Both the position numbers and the translations under genes were made by a program. This document shows positions 36,203 to 46,105 of a DNA stretch of 64,000 bases, piece after piece. Each line of letters opens with the position of its first letter. Positions within the stretch are counted from its first letter, which is position 1. The stretch is from positions 2,232,001 to 2,296,000 of the forward strand of contig NZ_CP102798.1 of assembly GCF_028356935.1 (NCBI RefSeq), written 5' to 3'. This stretch comes from Lysinibacillus sp. OF-1 (GTDB taxonomy: Bacteria > Bacillota > Bacilli > Bacillales_A > Planococcaceae). The notes under the pieces were generated by a model. It had not been told where the DNA came from and did not search any database. It was given only the letters and a program-made list of their open reading frames with translations.

Positions 36203-37405
36203 TTAGGAAAGTATACGCATAGTTGAATCGGTTTTTGTTCTCACTTTTAACGTTAGCAGCATGAGAACAAACATTACCACTAATAGGGCGAAAAGGGCAA
36301 CGTCAAATGTATTAGTGACATCTTTTATGACCCCAACAAGCATCGGAATAATTCCACTAATAATATAGCCACCAAATTGAATCATGGCTGTCCATTCGCT
36401 TGCAGCTTTTGGTGTAGTCGTTGCATCTAAAGGCAGAATCATAGCTAATGGGAATAAACCACCAGCACCTATCCCCGTTAATGCGGCACAGAGAATTGGA
36501 GAAGTCCCGCCAATTATTAATAATAGGATGCCGATAAAGGAGCTGAAAGCACATAGTAGCATCCAAGGTTTTCTCTTCACACTATTATTAATGATAATTG
36601 GAATAATAAAGCTACAAATCATTTGCATAACAGAAAAAATAGTAACCGTTGTTGCGGCATATGCATCACTATAACCCATGTCCTGTACTTTTGGCGCAAG
36701 CCATGTTGCCAAGGAATAATAAACACCCGATTGTAAACCAAACATCACCATCAAAAGCCAAACATAACGATTTCCCCAAGGTAGTCGGCTTTTTTGACTG
36801 ACAGCTTGCTCTGCTATGTTTTGTGATTGATGTGATTTTTTTATAATAGGAATCCAAACGATGATTCCTACTAGTGCAAACAAAGACCAGATCGCTAAAG
36901 CGATGTTCCAAGATTGGTGAAAAGCATGCATAACAGGCACGACTAAGCCAGCACTTAAAGATGCACCAATCCCCATGCCAGCTGAATAAACACCAATCAT
37001 CGAGGATGAGGATTTAGGAAAATGCTTTTTAATATAACCAGAAATTAGTGGACCTGTAATGGCAATGCCTATTCCGCTAAAGACAGCTGTCAATAATAAA
37101 AGAAAAGGGAAAGTCGCTACTAAACGTAATGCAGTTGATACGCCAATTAATAAAATCGATAACGCAATCGTCAGCTCAATGCCCCACCGTGCACTTAACT
37201 TTCCAGCCAGTGGTGCAAAAAGCCCCATACAAAAAACGGGTAAAGCCGTTAGTAAACTGACGACAACACTCGACATCTGTAAATCGGCCTGGATATTTTT
37301 CAGCACGGGTGAGATGGATGTAATGGAAGCTCGTAGATTCATAGAGAGTATGAATAAAGAAAAAACGCTCCAAATAATATATAGATTTTTTGATTTTGCT
37401 ATCAT
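36203..37405 (-). CDS. MFS transporter, CynX/NimT-like
   Basis: Twelve-segment major facilitator, 400 residues from the ATG at 37405, where AGAGGTG provides the ribosome site. The first segment carries NLRASITSISPVLKNIQ, typical of the CynX/NimT (cyanate/2-nitroimidazole) subgroup, followed by GLFAPLAGKLSARWG. Substrate is unknown. It is divergent from an XRE-cupin regulator that most likely controls it through the repeats in the 142-base gap. Confidence 0.86.
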   Translation of the reverse strand: MIAKSKNLYIIWSVFSLFILSMNLRASITSISPVLKNIQADLQMSSVVVSLLTALPVFCMGLFAPLAGKLSARWGIELTIALSILLIGVSTALRLVATFPFLLLLTAVFSGIGIAITGPLISGYIKKHFPKSSSSMIGVYSAGMGIGASLSAGLVVPVMHAFHQSWNIALAIWSLFALVGIIVWIPIIKKSHQSQNIAEQAVSQKSRLPWGNRYVWLLMVMFGLQSGVYYSLATWLAPKVQDMGYSDAYAATTVTIFSVMQMICSFIIPIIINNSVKRKPWMLLCAFSSFIGILLLIIGGTSPILCAALTGIGAGGLFPLAMILPLDATTTPKAASEWTAMIQFGGYIISGIIPMLVGVIKDVTNTFDVALFALLVVMFVLMLLTLKVRTKTDSTMRILS

Positions 37406-37446
37406 TGAAAGCACACCTCTTTTTGTCAATATAGATGATTATTTGA

Positions 37447-37509
37447 TATACTATAATTAACTTTTTATTTTAAAAATAAACTATAATTTATCGACTTGTA
37501 TACTATAAT
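37447..37509. promoter_or_regulatory. Repeated ACTATAAT operator in the MFS/XRE divergent gap
   Basis: TATACTATAAT occurs at 37447-37457 and again at 37499-37509, with a partial copy CTATAAT at 37481-37487, all in the same orientation. Probable binding sites of the adjacent XRE-cupin regulator overlapping both promoters. Confidence 0.5.
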
Positions 37510-37547
37510 ATACTTAATATACAAAGTCAATGAAAGGGGTGCGCATA

Positions 37548-38102
37548 ATGAATGAGGAAAATATTGACTTATCTGGTCAAGTCGGGGTTAATCTAAGAGA
37601 AATTCGAAAAAACAAAAGGATGAGTTTAGAGGAGCTAGCGAATGTCAGCAATGTTAGTAAATTGACATTAGGGAAAATTGAAAGAGGGGAAACAAATCCA
37701 ACCGTCAATATCCTGTGGAAAATATGTAGAGGACTCAATATTCCACTCGTTTCTTTATTAACATTTGAAGAACATACAGAAGTCCATCGATTCGGCTCGG
37801 AGTATCAATTTGCAGGGCATAATAACGACTGGTTTGTCGAACCATTATTTAAAACACATGGATCAGAGTGGTATAGAGGCTGTATCGAGCCAAATAGTAA
37901 GTACAGTGAATGTCACTTAGCAGGGTCTGAAGAAATTGTACTTGTGTTAAATGGACAATTAGAGCTGAAGGTCGGAGAAAAATGCCATCAGTTAAACCAA
38001 TGGGATGTCATTAAATTTAAAGGTGAAGAACTTCACACTTACATCAATCGCTCAAATGAAAAAGTACATTTAATGCTGTCGTTAACGTATACAACGCCCT
38101 AA
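37548..38102 (+). CDS. XRE-family regulator with C-terminal cupin domain
   Basis: 184 residues: helix-turn-helix at about 14-70 (LREIRKNKRMSLEELANVSN, then LGKIERGETNPTV) and a cupin ligand-binding domain at about 105-180 (SEEIVLVLNGQLELKVG, VIKFKGEELHTYIN). Such proteins sense small metabolites and repress neighbouring transport or catabolic genes. AAAGGGGTG precedes the ATG at 37548. The divergent MFS gene is the likely target. Confidence 0.88.
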   Translation: MNEENIDLSGQVGVNLREIRKNKRMSLEELANVSNVSKLTLGKIERGETNPTVNILWKICRGLNIPLVSLLTFEEHTEVHRFGSEYQFAGHNNDWFVEPLFKTHGSEWYRGCIEPNSKYSECHLAGSEEIVLVLNGQLELKVGEKCHQLNQWDVIKFKGEELHTYINRSNEKVHLMLSLTYTTP

Positions 38103-38306
38103 TTATCCCACAAAAGCTAGGCAGAAACCTGACTCTAAAAAGGTTGATGTAAAAAATAGAAAGAACCCCCTTTTAATAAAGAGGTTATACAAATACACAA
38201 TAAGTATCATTAATTTTCTCAGTTATACCTGTTCTAAAGCAACCCCTTATCAGTATCGCCACAACCATTTACGAATGAACGGGGAAGGTTTAATAAAAAT
38301 ATAATG

Positions 38307-38347
38307 AAAAAAAGTCGCATTCCTATAGTTTAGGAATCGACTTTTTT
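38307..38347 (+). terminator. Intrinsic terminator downstream of the XRE-cupin gene
   Basis: AAAAAAGTCG...TTCCTA pairing with TAGGAA...CGACTTTTTT; lies about 200 bases past the stop codon. Confidence 0.75.
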
Positions 38348-38415
38348 GTGAAAATAATTTATGTAAACACATTGAAATAAAGCATGTCTTATGATAAATT
38401 TATATAGATAGACGT

Positions 38416-38432
38416 TGTATATTTATTATACA
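38416..38432. promoter_or_regulatory. Candidate TetR-type operator upstream of the DHA2 exporter
   Basis: Dyad TGTATA-N5-TATACA at 38416-38432, extended by flanking G/C pairing. About 230 bases before the exporter gene. The TetR-like gene remnant downstream of that exporter may once have encoded its partner. Confidence 0.4.
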
Positions 38433-38518
38433 GCGCACTACCCCTATTTTAATTATATAATACATTCTATTCTTTCGTCAACACTTTTAATAGTCTTTTT
38501 TTTTGAGGGGTGGTTTTG

Positions 38519-38660
38519 ATGAAGTCAACAGGGGCAAAACAGCAGATTGGGGGAAAAATGAACGAAGCAGTTCAAATCTTTTAAGGACTTAAAGGTAATC
38601 GAAAGGCTTCCTAAACATGTGAATGAAATTGAAAAAGATAAAGAAAGTAGGACTGATACT
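38519..38660 (+). pseudogene. Possible frameshifted small gene before the exporter
   Basis: An ATG at 38519 behind GAGGGGTGG opens MKSTGAKQQIGGKMNEAVQI and stops after 21 codons. Removing one T in a TTTT run would continue the frame as FKDLKVIERLPKHVNEIEK and run into the exporter start. Family not recognised; it may be a remnant or a short leader frame. Confidence 0.3.
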
Positions 38661-38662
38661 AT

Positions 38663-40192
38663 ATGTCAGAGAAAACCATTTCAGTTGAGACAAAAACGCC
38701 ATACGGCATGATTGCCATTTTATTTATTGGGGCCTTTGTTGCTATATTAAATGAAACCTTACTAAACATTGCGCTTCCAGCCATTATGATTGAATTCGAT
38801 GTGAATGCAACGGCAGTACAATGGCTTTCAACAGGTTATATGTTAATTAACGGTATTTTAATTCCCGCCAGCGCGTTCTTCATTCAACGCTTTACGGATA
38901 AAAAATTATTTATTACCGCGATGGCCTTGTTCACATTGGGTACATTTTTAGCTAGTATTGCACCTGCATTTGGTGTGTTACTAGGGGCGCGAATGATTCA
39001 AGCTGCAGGATCAGCGATTATGATGCCTCTATTAATGAATGTTATGCTGACTGCATTTCCGGTCGAAAAACGAGGCGCTGCAATGGGGATGTTCGGTCTC
39101 GTAATGATTACAGCTCCAGCTATTGGACCGACTCTTTCGGGGTGGCTAATTGAGCATTACAGTTGGAGAATGTTATTTGATCTTGTGCTACCAATTGCCA
39201 TTCTAACATTAATTTTCGCAGCCTTTAAATTAAAAAATGTGACGCCACAACGTCCTATTAAGCTCGATGTAATTTCACTTATTTTATCAAGTATTGGATT
39301 TGGTGGCTTGCTTTATGGCTTTAGTTCTGCTGGAGAAAAAGGATGGGATAATGCCCTTGTATACGGAACGATCATTATTGGAACGCTCGCTTTAATTACC
39401 TTTATCCTTCGTCAGCTACGACTGGAGGAACCAATGCTTGAGTTTCGTATTTTCAAATATCCAATGTTTGCCTTATCATCAGCTATTTCCATTGTCATTT
39501 CGGTGGCAATGTTTTCAGCTATGATTTTAATGCCGATTTACGTTCAAACAATCCGTGGTATTTCACCAATGGATTCAGGTCTACTCATGCTACCTGGTGC
39601 GATTGTGATGGGGATCATGTCACCTATTACAGGGAAGCTTTTTGATAAATATGGGGCAAGAAGCTTGGCCGTATTTGGCTTGATTATCACCATTGTGACG
39701 ACGTATTACTTTAGCAAAATTAGTATGGATACGGCTTATTCTACACTAGTGGTGCTGTATACATTACGTATGTTTGGGATGTCCATGGTAATGATGCCAG
39801 TAATGACAAATGGTTTGAATCAGCTACCAGCGCATAATAATCCACATGGAACAGCGATGAACAACACATTACAACAAGTTTCAGGCGCAATAGGTTCAGC
39901 AGTATTGATTACGATTATGAACAATAAAACAACTGTCAAAGCAGAGGAATTAGCTGCAAGTGCGATGAACAATATGAGTGCTAATGCAACTCAAACAACG
40001 TCACAGTCTGCTGCGGAATTAAAGCAACAATTGATGAACGAAGCCATGCTACATGGTATAACTTATACATTCTTCCTGTCAACATTGATTGCAGCGATTG
40101 CACTCGTCCTTGCCTTCTTTATTAAGCGAGTTAAACCTAGTCATGAAAATCATGCTAGTGGGGAAGTTAATGAAAAAATAGTGGAAGAATAA
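38663..40192 (+). CDS. DHA2-family MFS multidrug exporter (EmrB/LmrB-like)
   Basis: Fourteen-segment MFS drug/proton antiporter, 509 residues. The DHA2 hallmarks are visible: LNETLLNIALPAIM in segment 1, WLSTGYMLINGILIP, the ARMIQAAGSAIMMPLL stretch, and motif C GLVMITAPAIGPTLSGW. Likely exports hydrophobic antibiotics such as lincosamides or related drugs, by analogy with LmrB; that specificity is inference. The ATG at 38663 has AGAAAGTAGG upstream. It is followed by its own terminator and by a decayed TetR gene. Confidence 0.9.
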   Translation: MSEKTISVETKTPYGMIAILFIGAFVAILNETLLNIALPAIMIEFDVNATAVQWLSTGYMLINGILIPASAFFIQRFTDKKLFITAMALFTLGTFLASIAPAFGVLLGARMIQAAGSAIMMPLLMNVMLTAFPVEKRGAAMGMFGLVMITAPAIGPTLSGWLIEHYSWRMLFDLVLPIAILTLIFAAFKLKNVTPQRPIKLDVISLILSSIGFGGLLYGFSSAGEKGWDNALVYGTIIIGTLALITFILRQLRLEEPMLEFRIFKYPMFALSSAISIVISVAMFSAMILMPIYVQTIRGISPMDSGLLMLPGAIVMGIMSPITGKLFDKYGARSLAVFGLIITIVTTYYFSKISMDTAYSTLVVLYTLRMFGMSMVMMPVMTNGLNQLPAHNNPHGTAMNNTLQQVSGAIGSAVLITIMNNKTTVKAEELAASAMNNMSANATQTTSQSAAELKQQLMNEAMLHGITYTFFLSTLIAAIALVLAFFIKRVKPSHENHASGEVNEKIVEE

Positions 40193-40194
40193 AT

Positions 40195-40234
40195 AAACGG
40201 GCGTTGCTAAGCTTGAGCAACGCCCGTTTTTATT
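40195..40234 (+). terminator. Terminator of the DHA2 exporter gene
   Basis: 14-bp stem AAACGGGCGTTGCT / AGCAACGCCCGTTT followed by TTTATTT. Confidence 0.88.
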
Positions 40235-40289
40235 TGGATAAAGGGGATTTATAAAAAAAATTATCGATACAACTCAATAATTTGGCCGG

Positions 40290-40605
40290 CTATCTATTCA
40301 GAGCTAAAATGAATCCCATCTTTGAGCAACTCCTAGTACAGAAGAAGCAAGAATATCCATTGATAATGTTATTTCTTTAGGATTCGCAAACTCTCTCTAT
40401 CACGATCAAGTCCGTTAACATCATATAAACTTTTCTTTTGAAGCAAGGGTGTCAATCTGCAAAGTCAGCGTTATTTTTACCGACAAATCGTTGGAAATAT
40501 CGTACACTACTTGTTTTAATAGATCGTTCATATCTATAAAATGCAAATAAAAAGTGGCTCGATTTAGCTCGGTACGTTCGGCTAATATAGCGTTTATCTT
40601 AATCT
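40290..40605 (-). pseudogene. Remnant of a TetR-family regulator gene
   Basis: On the minus strand, from about 40600 downwards, one frame reads KINAILAERTELNRATFYLHF then IDMNDLLKQVVYDISNDL, a textbook TetR helix-turn-helix and following helix. The upstream start is missing, the frame stops at about 40430, and further fragments resembling a TetR C-terminus (for example SSVLGVAQRW) lie in other frames down to about 40300. Disabled by truncation and frameshifts. Confidence 0.75.
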
Positions 40606-40667
40606 ATTTATATAATTTTGATGTGAATATAATTAGTGCGGGCTTTGGAGGTGGGGAGCTACAGAAC

Positions 40668-40704
40668 AAAAAAGGCGTCTCATCCATAGATGAAACACCT
40701 CTTT
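40668..40704 (-). terminator. Terminator of the NlpC/P60-SLH gene
   Basis: Read on the minus strand: GGTGTTTCATC / GATGAGACGCC (G-U pairs included) followed by a T run. Confidence 0.75.
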
Positions 40705-40712
40705 GAAGTTAG

Positions 40713-41627
40713 TTATTGAGCTAATCGTTGGATAAAAGCATCTAATTGTACGAGTGTAACATTGTCATTCACCCCAAATACATTGTCACCTTTACCAACT
40801 GTAACTTTATTGGAAGCGAGGATGGATACATAATTGTTTGCCCAATGCGCACTTGGAACATCGACAAATTGTTCTGCCGCTCCTTGTTGTTTTAAATGAA
40901 ATGCTTCCACTAAAACTTTCGATAATTGACCGCGTGTCATAGGAGAACCTGGATTGAATTTGCCATTTTCATCCCCCGTAAAAACGCCGATTTTTTTTAG
41001 TGCCTCAGCAGCACCCGCATATTTAGACGATGGTTTTACATCAGGAAAACTTGAATTGGTGTTACTAGTATCTAATTGTAATTGCTTAGCCAGTTTAAGA
41101 GCTACTTCTCCACGTGAAGCATAAACGCTAAAGTCGATTTCAGCATCTTTTACTTCTCCAAACTCATTTTCAGTGAAGTTCGTCACGCGTTTTGCCCCTA
41201 CGTAACGAGATCCCCAGTAATAAGGGTCATTGATGTTATCAATTTTAACACCAGAACTTGTAGTAGCTGAAATAAAACTGTTGTCACCTATGTATATGCC
41301 GACATGGGAGATACCACTTCCCGAAGTATTAAAAAATACTAGGTCACCAGTCTTCAATTGATCTTTAGCAATCGAAGTACCTTGCTGATATTGAGCTTTG
41401 GATGTACGTTCTAGTGAAATCCCTAGCTTTGAAAAAACAATTTGTGTAAATGCAGAGCAATCCACACCTGTCTTAATATTTGTGCCCCCGTATTGATAAG
41501 GAACACCTATATATGCTTTTGCTGTATTTGTTATATCTGCTATTGTTGCCGCTTTCGCTTCATGAACACCTATGCCTGTGAAGAACATAAATGAGGCGAA
41601 AATGGGTAGTAACCATTTTTTCTTCAA
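40713..41627 (-). CDS. Secreted NlpC/P60 endopeptidase with SLH repeats
   Basis: Peptidoglycan endopeptidase cleaving stem peptides at the cell surface. Signal peptide 1-26 (cleavage after AKA), NlpC/P60 domain about 28-150 with nucleophile Cys57 in GVDCSAF and His108 in ISHVGIYIG, then two to three S-layer-homology units (about 165-304; FPDVKPSSKYAGA, FVDVPSAHWANNYV) that bind pyruvylated secondary wall polymer. 304 residues. The SLH anchor fits a species with an S-layer. Monocistronic with its own terminator. Confidence 0.92.
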   Translation of the reverse strand: MKKKWLLPIFASFMFFTGIGVHEAKAATIADITNTAKAYIGVPYQYGGTNIKTGVDCSAFTQIVFSKLGISLERTSKAQYQQGTSIAKDQLKTGDLVFFNTSGSGISHVGIYIGDNSFISATTSSGVKIDNINDPYYWGSRYVGAKRVTNFTENEFGEVKDAEIDFSVYASRGEVALKLAKQLQLDTSNTNSSFPDVKPSSKYAGAAEALKKIGVFTGDENGKFNPGSPMTRGQLSKVLVEAFHLKQQGAAEQFVDVPSAHWANNYVSILASNKVTVGKGDNVFGVNDNVTLVQLDAFIQRLAQ

Positions 41628-42041
41628 TTAAATCTTACTCCTTTCAAAAAACTTTCGCTTTTGAACTAAAGTAAGAATAGCATGAAAGAGACAAGCGTTA
41701 TTTTTCAATAATATTACCGATTACCCCTAAACAGCTAAATTGAAACCTTAATTTTAACTGTGTAAAACTTCTGCAATAATCACGGGTAATTTTACCAAAA
41801 ATATATGAAATTATTGGATGTGTAGGGATATAAGTGCTATTTTATATATTTCATCTATATTAAAAAACCAAAAACCATTGAACAAAATATAAAAACATAG
41901 AATTATGACAAATGATTTGGGAAGAATTAGTCGATAATCAAGAGGTGAAAAAATCCATTCAAAGAGAGGGACATCATTTTAACAGGAAATGAAATTAACC
42001 TGTGAACCTCATTACTTAATAACCTGATAGGAGGGATTCTA
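41628..42041. other. Intergenic stretch upstream of the DUF4304-like gene
   Basis: No full gene. A 24-codon frame (ATG near 41910, MIWEELVDNQEVKK onward) has no ribosome site and is probably a gene fragment. A possible ribosome site AGGAGGG at 42031-42037 serves the next frame. Confidence 0.4.
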
Positions 42042-42494
42042 TTGCAGCAGATTTTTAATAAGTTAATAAAACAGAACATCAAGCCATTCCTTTCGATGCT
42101 TGGCTACAACAAGAAAAGTTTGAATTTCTATAAAACAACCGACAATCTTAACTATATGTTCAATTTCCAAAAGTCTGCTAATAACATGTTTTATATGAAT
42201 TGCTATATTTACGCAACCGAGTTGGCACACGTTCAATCGAAAGAGATTCTGACAGCATCAAAAGAAGCAGAATGTCACTTCCGAGCAAGAATTGAATCAA
42301 TTGTCGAAGGTACCACCTGATCTCTATTTTCCATCCATCCTACTACGAATATGGATGGTCTAAGAAAAATGCTACTTCTAAGCGTTATTATCATGAATTG
42401 CAGAAAAGCATGGAACTGAACAGCGATGGGCCATTTTCGAAAAAAATATAAGACTATCTTCAATCAATTTGGAGTGAAACTTGATGAAGAGTAG
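42042..42494 (+). pseudogene. DUF4304-like gene, probably frameshifted
   Basis: The frame from 42042 (TTG start, AGGAGGG upstream) encodes 92 residues resembling the N-terminal half of DUF4304 proteins: IKPFLSMLGYNKKSLNFYK and NFQKSANNMFYMNCYIYA. It stops at 42320, but family-like sequence seems to continue in other frames (KVPPDLYFPS, then MGHFRKKYKTIFNQFG) to about 42494, so a frameshift or small deletions are likely. DUF4304 proteins often sit with immunity genes of polymorphic toxins; no toxin is seen here. If real as a 92-residue protein it would be truncated. Confidence 0.5.
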
Positions 42495-42543
42495 CTATCA
42501 CAAAACTAGAACTCCTTCTTCATCGAGTAGCTGGTTTTCTATT

Positions 42544-43161
42544 TTAGCTTTTATTTTGATCATTTACAGTCGTATTCAGTAGAGTATCTAGTATTCTTCC
42601 AGTAATGGGCATAAAGAAATGCAGGATAAAGCCACCTAAGCAAACCGTTAATAATGTACCGACACCGATCGGTCCTTTACACAACATCGCCAACACTAAG
42701 AAAAAGAGGTAAATAACCGTTCTTGAGAAAAAAATCGATTTGTTTGTTAGCTCTTTTATAATTAAGGTTAGTCGGTCTACAGGAATTGGCGCAAAATTTG
42801 TATGTAAATAGGTTGCCGTTCCTAATCCTGTCACAACTAGCCCTATGCCAAAATAAACCACCTGATTATACCATAGTATTGCTAAATCATTTAATAGCAG
42901 TAACCACATATCAATTCCTATACCTGTGATAAATGCTGTGATCAGCCCTACTATTTCAGGCTTTTGTCTAGCTAATATGGAATTACTACCGACTAATAGG
43001 ATAGCTAAAATGATTTCCCAGCTTCCTACAGTTAGACCTACATGATTAGACAATCCGACTAAAACCGCATCAAAAGGGGAAGTCCCAAGGTTGGAATGAA
43101 TTGTTAGAGAAATACCTAGCGTTAAAATGAAAATGCCTACTACATAAAAGATATATTTCAA
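42544..43161 (-). CDS. YczE/YitT-like integral membrane protein
   Basis: Five- or six-segment membrane protein of 205 residues. The segment GISLTIHSNLGTSPFDAVLVGLS is characteristic of the YczE/YyaS family, whose biochemical role is unknown (Bacillus YczE affects lipopeptide synthesis). The gene is divergent from the PaiA-like acetyltransferase, and the 124-base gap carries two inverted repeats that may regulate both. Confidence 0.82.
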   Translation of the reverse strand: MKYIFYVVGIFILTLGISLTIHSNLGTSPFDAVLVGLSNHVGLTVGSWEIILAILLVGSNSILARQKPEIVGLITAFITGIGIDMWLLLLNDLAILWYNQVVYFGIGLVVTGLGTATYLHTNFAPIPVDRLTLIIKELTNKSIFFSRTVIYLFFLVLAMLCKGPIGVGTLLTVCLGGFILHFFMPITGRILDTLLNTTVNDQNKS

Positions 43162-43185
43162 ACGAAAGCCCTCTTTTCATTTTTA

Positions 43186-43246
43186 TTGCAAATACAATAA
43201 AATTACGTTAAATTGACTATATACTCTTTTTGTTGCATTTGCAATA
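43186..43246. promoter_or_regulatory. Inverted repeats in the yczE-like/paiA-like gap
   Basis: ATTGCAAATACAAT (43186-43199) and TTGCATTTGCAA (43233-43244) are separate dyads sharing the TTGCAAAT half site, with a candidate SigA promoter between. Probable operators for a regulator acting on both divergent genes. Confidence 0.4.
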
Positions 43247-43249
43247 TAA

Positions 43250-43804
<555 letters not shown>

Positions 43805-43808
43805 AGTG

Positions 43809-43850
43809 AAAATGGCAGAAACGTTGATAAAACAACATTTCTGCCATTTT
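43809..43850. terminator. Bidirectional terminator between paiA and paiB
   Basis: Long stem AAAATGGCAGAAA...GTTG / CAAC...TTTCTGCCATTTT with a 6-base loop; A/T tracts both sides. Confidence 0.88.
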
Positions 43851-43852
43851 TA

Positions 43853-44470
43853 TTAGTCATTTCTATTTTTCTTCATGGCATCTGCCAATGCATCAGCTTG
43901 AGGTTGTTGTTCTTTATAAAGCTCGCTAATAATATTGGCATAATCATTAGCATTACGATTTTGGCTTAATTTATAGGCAGCCTGCACTTCGTCTATCTTT
44001 ATTTTAAATCCTTTAATCCCTTTTATTTCTTGCTGTAAAAGCTCAGGCGATAGTTTATCCCACAAAACAGAGTTTTCACGGAATTTCTCATATTTTTCTA
44101 GTAAGCTAGTCAAATCTTGCTCTAACTCTTTTCCGTTCATAAGGCTTGCTTTTCCGTATATATGGACAGCTTGATAATTCCAAGTTGGCACATTTTCATG
44201 CTCATACCAAGAGGAAGAAATATAGGCATGAGGCCCATTAAATATGACGAGAAGGTCATTCACGTCCTCAAAGGTCTTCCATAAAGGATTTCCATAAGCT
44301 AAATGACCTGTCAGGTAATAGTCATCCTGAATTTTATTCAGCAGTACAGGGATATGGGCTGCTATTGGTTTACCTTTTCTAATTGAAACAATTGTCGCAA
44401 AGGCATTGTTTTGAATAAAATCTTTGATTTCTTCAAAATCTGTTATTTTGTAGTACTTTGGAACATACAT
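43853..44470 (-). CDS. paiB: PaiB-like FMN-binding repressor-type protein
   Basis: 205 residues of the PaiB/FMN-binding split-barrel family: MYVPKYYKITDFEEIKDFI at the N-terminus, the KPIAAHIPVLL strand, YLTGHLAYGNPLWK, and AYISSSWYEHENVPTWNY, the most conserved stretch. B. subtilis PaiB is required with PaiA for repression of protease genes. AGGAGAGG precedes the ATG. It is divergent from the MocR-type regulator at 44639, which may control it. Confidence 0.88.
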   Translation of the reverse strand: MYVPKYYKITDFEEIKDFIQNNAFATIVSIRKGKPIAAHIPVLLNKIQDDYYLTGHLAYGNPLWKTFEDVNDLLVIFNGPHAYISSSWYEHENVPTWNYQAVHIYGKASLMNGKELEQDLTSLLEKYEKFRENSVLWDKLSPELLQQEIKGIKGFKIKIDEVQAAYKLSQNRNANDYANIISELYKEQQPQADALADAMKKNRND

Positions 44471-44638
44471 GCAAACCTCTCCTTATCTCATCAAATCATT
44501 GTGAGCTTTTTGAATAAACAAACTATTGTGATTACACGTCTTTACATTTTCCCCTCTACAATGTAGATTTTATTATAATCAATCACTGGTACCTCTTAAA
44601 AGTGCCAGTAAAGCTATTTTCAAAGGAGCCAATAAGCC

Positions 44639-46054
44639 ATGCTCGAAATGACACCTAACTTGCATAATGAAGAACCACTTTATCTTCAGTTATATAGCTA
44701 TATAAAAGTTGAAATTCAAAATGGAAATATTTTAGCTCAAACCAAATTGCCGTCTCAGCGCAGCTTAGCTAAACATTTACAGATTAGTCGCAACACGGTT
44801 GATGCAGCTTACCAGCAGCTTCTTGCAGAGGGCTATGTAATTAGTAAAGAACGAGAGGGGCTTTATGTTGTAGAACTCGAAAGGGGCTATTTTCAAACAA
44901 GTTCTAATCATTTTGAGCCGCAGTTAGCAACTCCGCAAGAACAACAACTACCTTCAATTAAGTACAACTTTAATTATGGAGATATCAATTTAAAAGATTT
45001 CCCCTATAAAATATGGCGTACATTAACACTGCAAAGCCTGAATGAAGAGCAGGCTCATCTGCTTTTATATGGAGATCCGCAAGGGGAGCTTGAATTAAGG
45101 AATTACATTGCAAGCTATCTTTATGAAGCAAGAGGGGTACAATGCCAAGGAGACCAAATTGTCATTGGTGCAGGTTTGCAATTTCTAATGGGCATCGTAT
45201 GTAATTTAATTGGAAGAAATGAGCTTTTTGCTATGGAAGATCCAGGGTATTATCGCGTTCGTTACTTGTTTAAGGATCATGGTATAAAGGTGAAACCTAT
45301 CCCTCTCGACGAACATGGCATTCATATCAGCCAGTTAAGAAATAGTAGGGTCAAGGCTGTTTATGTCACCCCTTCCCATCAATTCCCCATCGGAACGGTC
45401 ATGCCGATTTCAAGAAGACTAGCATTATTAGAATGGGCCAAGGATGAAAATGCTTATATTATTGAGGATGATTATGATGGGGAGTTTCGATATGCAGGTA
45501 AACCTATACCTGCTCTACAAGGATTAGATTCGAATGACCGCGTCATCTATATGGGCACTTTTTCAAAATCATTGATTCCTTCCATCAAGCTAAGCTATAT
45601 GGTTTTACCAAGGGAATTAACCCTTTTATTTAATAACAACAACTACTATGTTCAAACTGTATCGAGACTTCATCAGCATACCTTACAGTTATTTATGGAA
45701 AGTGGGCATTGGGAGAGACATTTGAATAAAACACGAAATGGCTATAAAAGAAGATATGAGGCTTTACTAAAGTCCATTCATCAAATATTAGGGGATAACG
45801 TGAAAATACATGGGGCTAGTAGTGGCTTACATATTCTACTCGAACCAAATAATAAAATGTCTGAAGAAGAACTAATTGAAACAGCAAAACGGGTAGGTGT
45901 AAAAGTATACCCAACCTCTATTTTTTACGCCAATCCTTCCGTCATACAGCACGCAAAAGTTTTGCTTGGATTTGCAAATTTAGGGGTAGAAGAGATTGAC
46001 AAGGGGATTAAGCTATTAAAACATGCTTGGTTTGATAGCCCCAGCATGTCGTGA
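44639..46054 (+). CDS. MocR/GabR-type PLP-dependent transcriptional regulator
   Basis: Chimeric regulator of 471 residues: GntR-type winged helix at about 10-75 (LPSQRSLAKHLQISRNTVDA) and a fold-type I aminotransferase-like domain with VTPSHQFPIG, IEDDYDGEFRY (cofactor Asp) and the PLP lysine in MGTFSKSLIPSIKLSY. Family members bind PLP plus an amine or amino acid and switch adjacent genes. AAAGGAGCC lies upstream of the ATG. The divergent paiB is the nearest candidate target. Confidence 0.9.
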   Translation: MLEMTPNLHNEEPLYLQLYSYIKVEIQNGNILAQTKLPSQRSLAKHLQISRNTVDAAYQQLLAEGYVISKEREGLYVVELERGYFQTSSNHFEPQLATPQEQQLPSIKYNFNYGDINLKDFPYKIWRTLTLQSLNEEQAHLLLYGDPQGELELRNYIASYLYEARGVQCQGDQIVIGAGLQFLMGIVCNLIGRNELFAMEDPGYYRVRYLFKDHGIKVKPIPLDEHGIHISQLRNSRVKAVYVTPSHQFPIGTVMPISRRLALLEWAKDENAYIIEDDYDGEFRYAGKPIPALQGLDSNDRVIYMGTFSKSLIPSIKLSYMVLPRELTLLFNNNNYYVQTVSRLHQHTLQLFMESGHWERHLNKTRNGYKRRYEALLKSIHQILGDNVKIHGASSGLHILLEPNNKMSEEELIETAKRVGVKVYPTSIFYANPSVIQHAKVLLGFANLGVEEIDKGIKLLKHAWFDSPSMS

Positions 46055-46105
46055 CTGTCTTTGAAAGCTCTATTTCTATAGATTAGTGGAAGTGGAGAGG
46101 GACTT

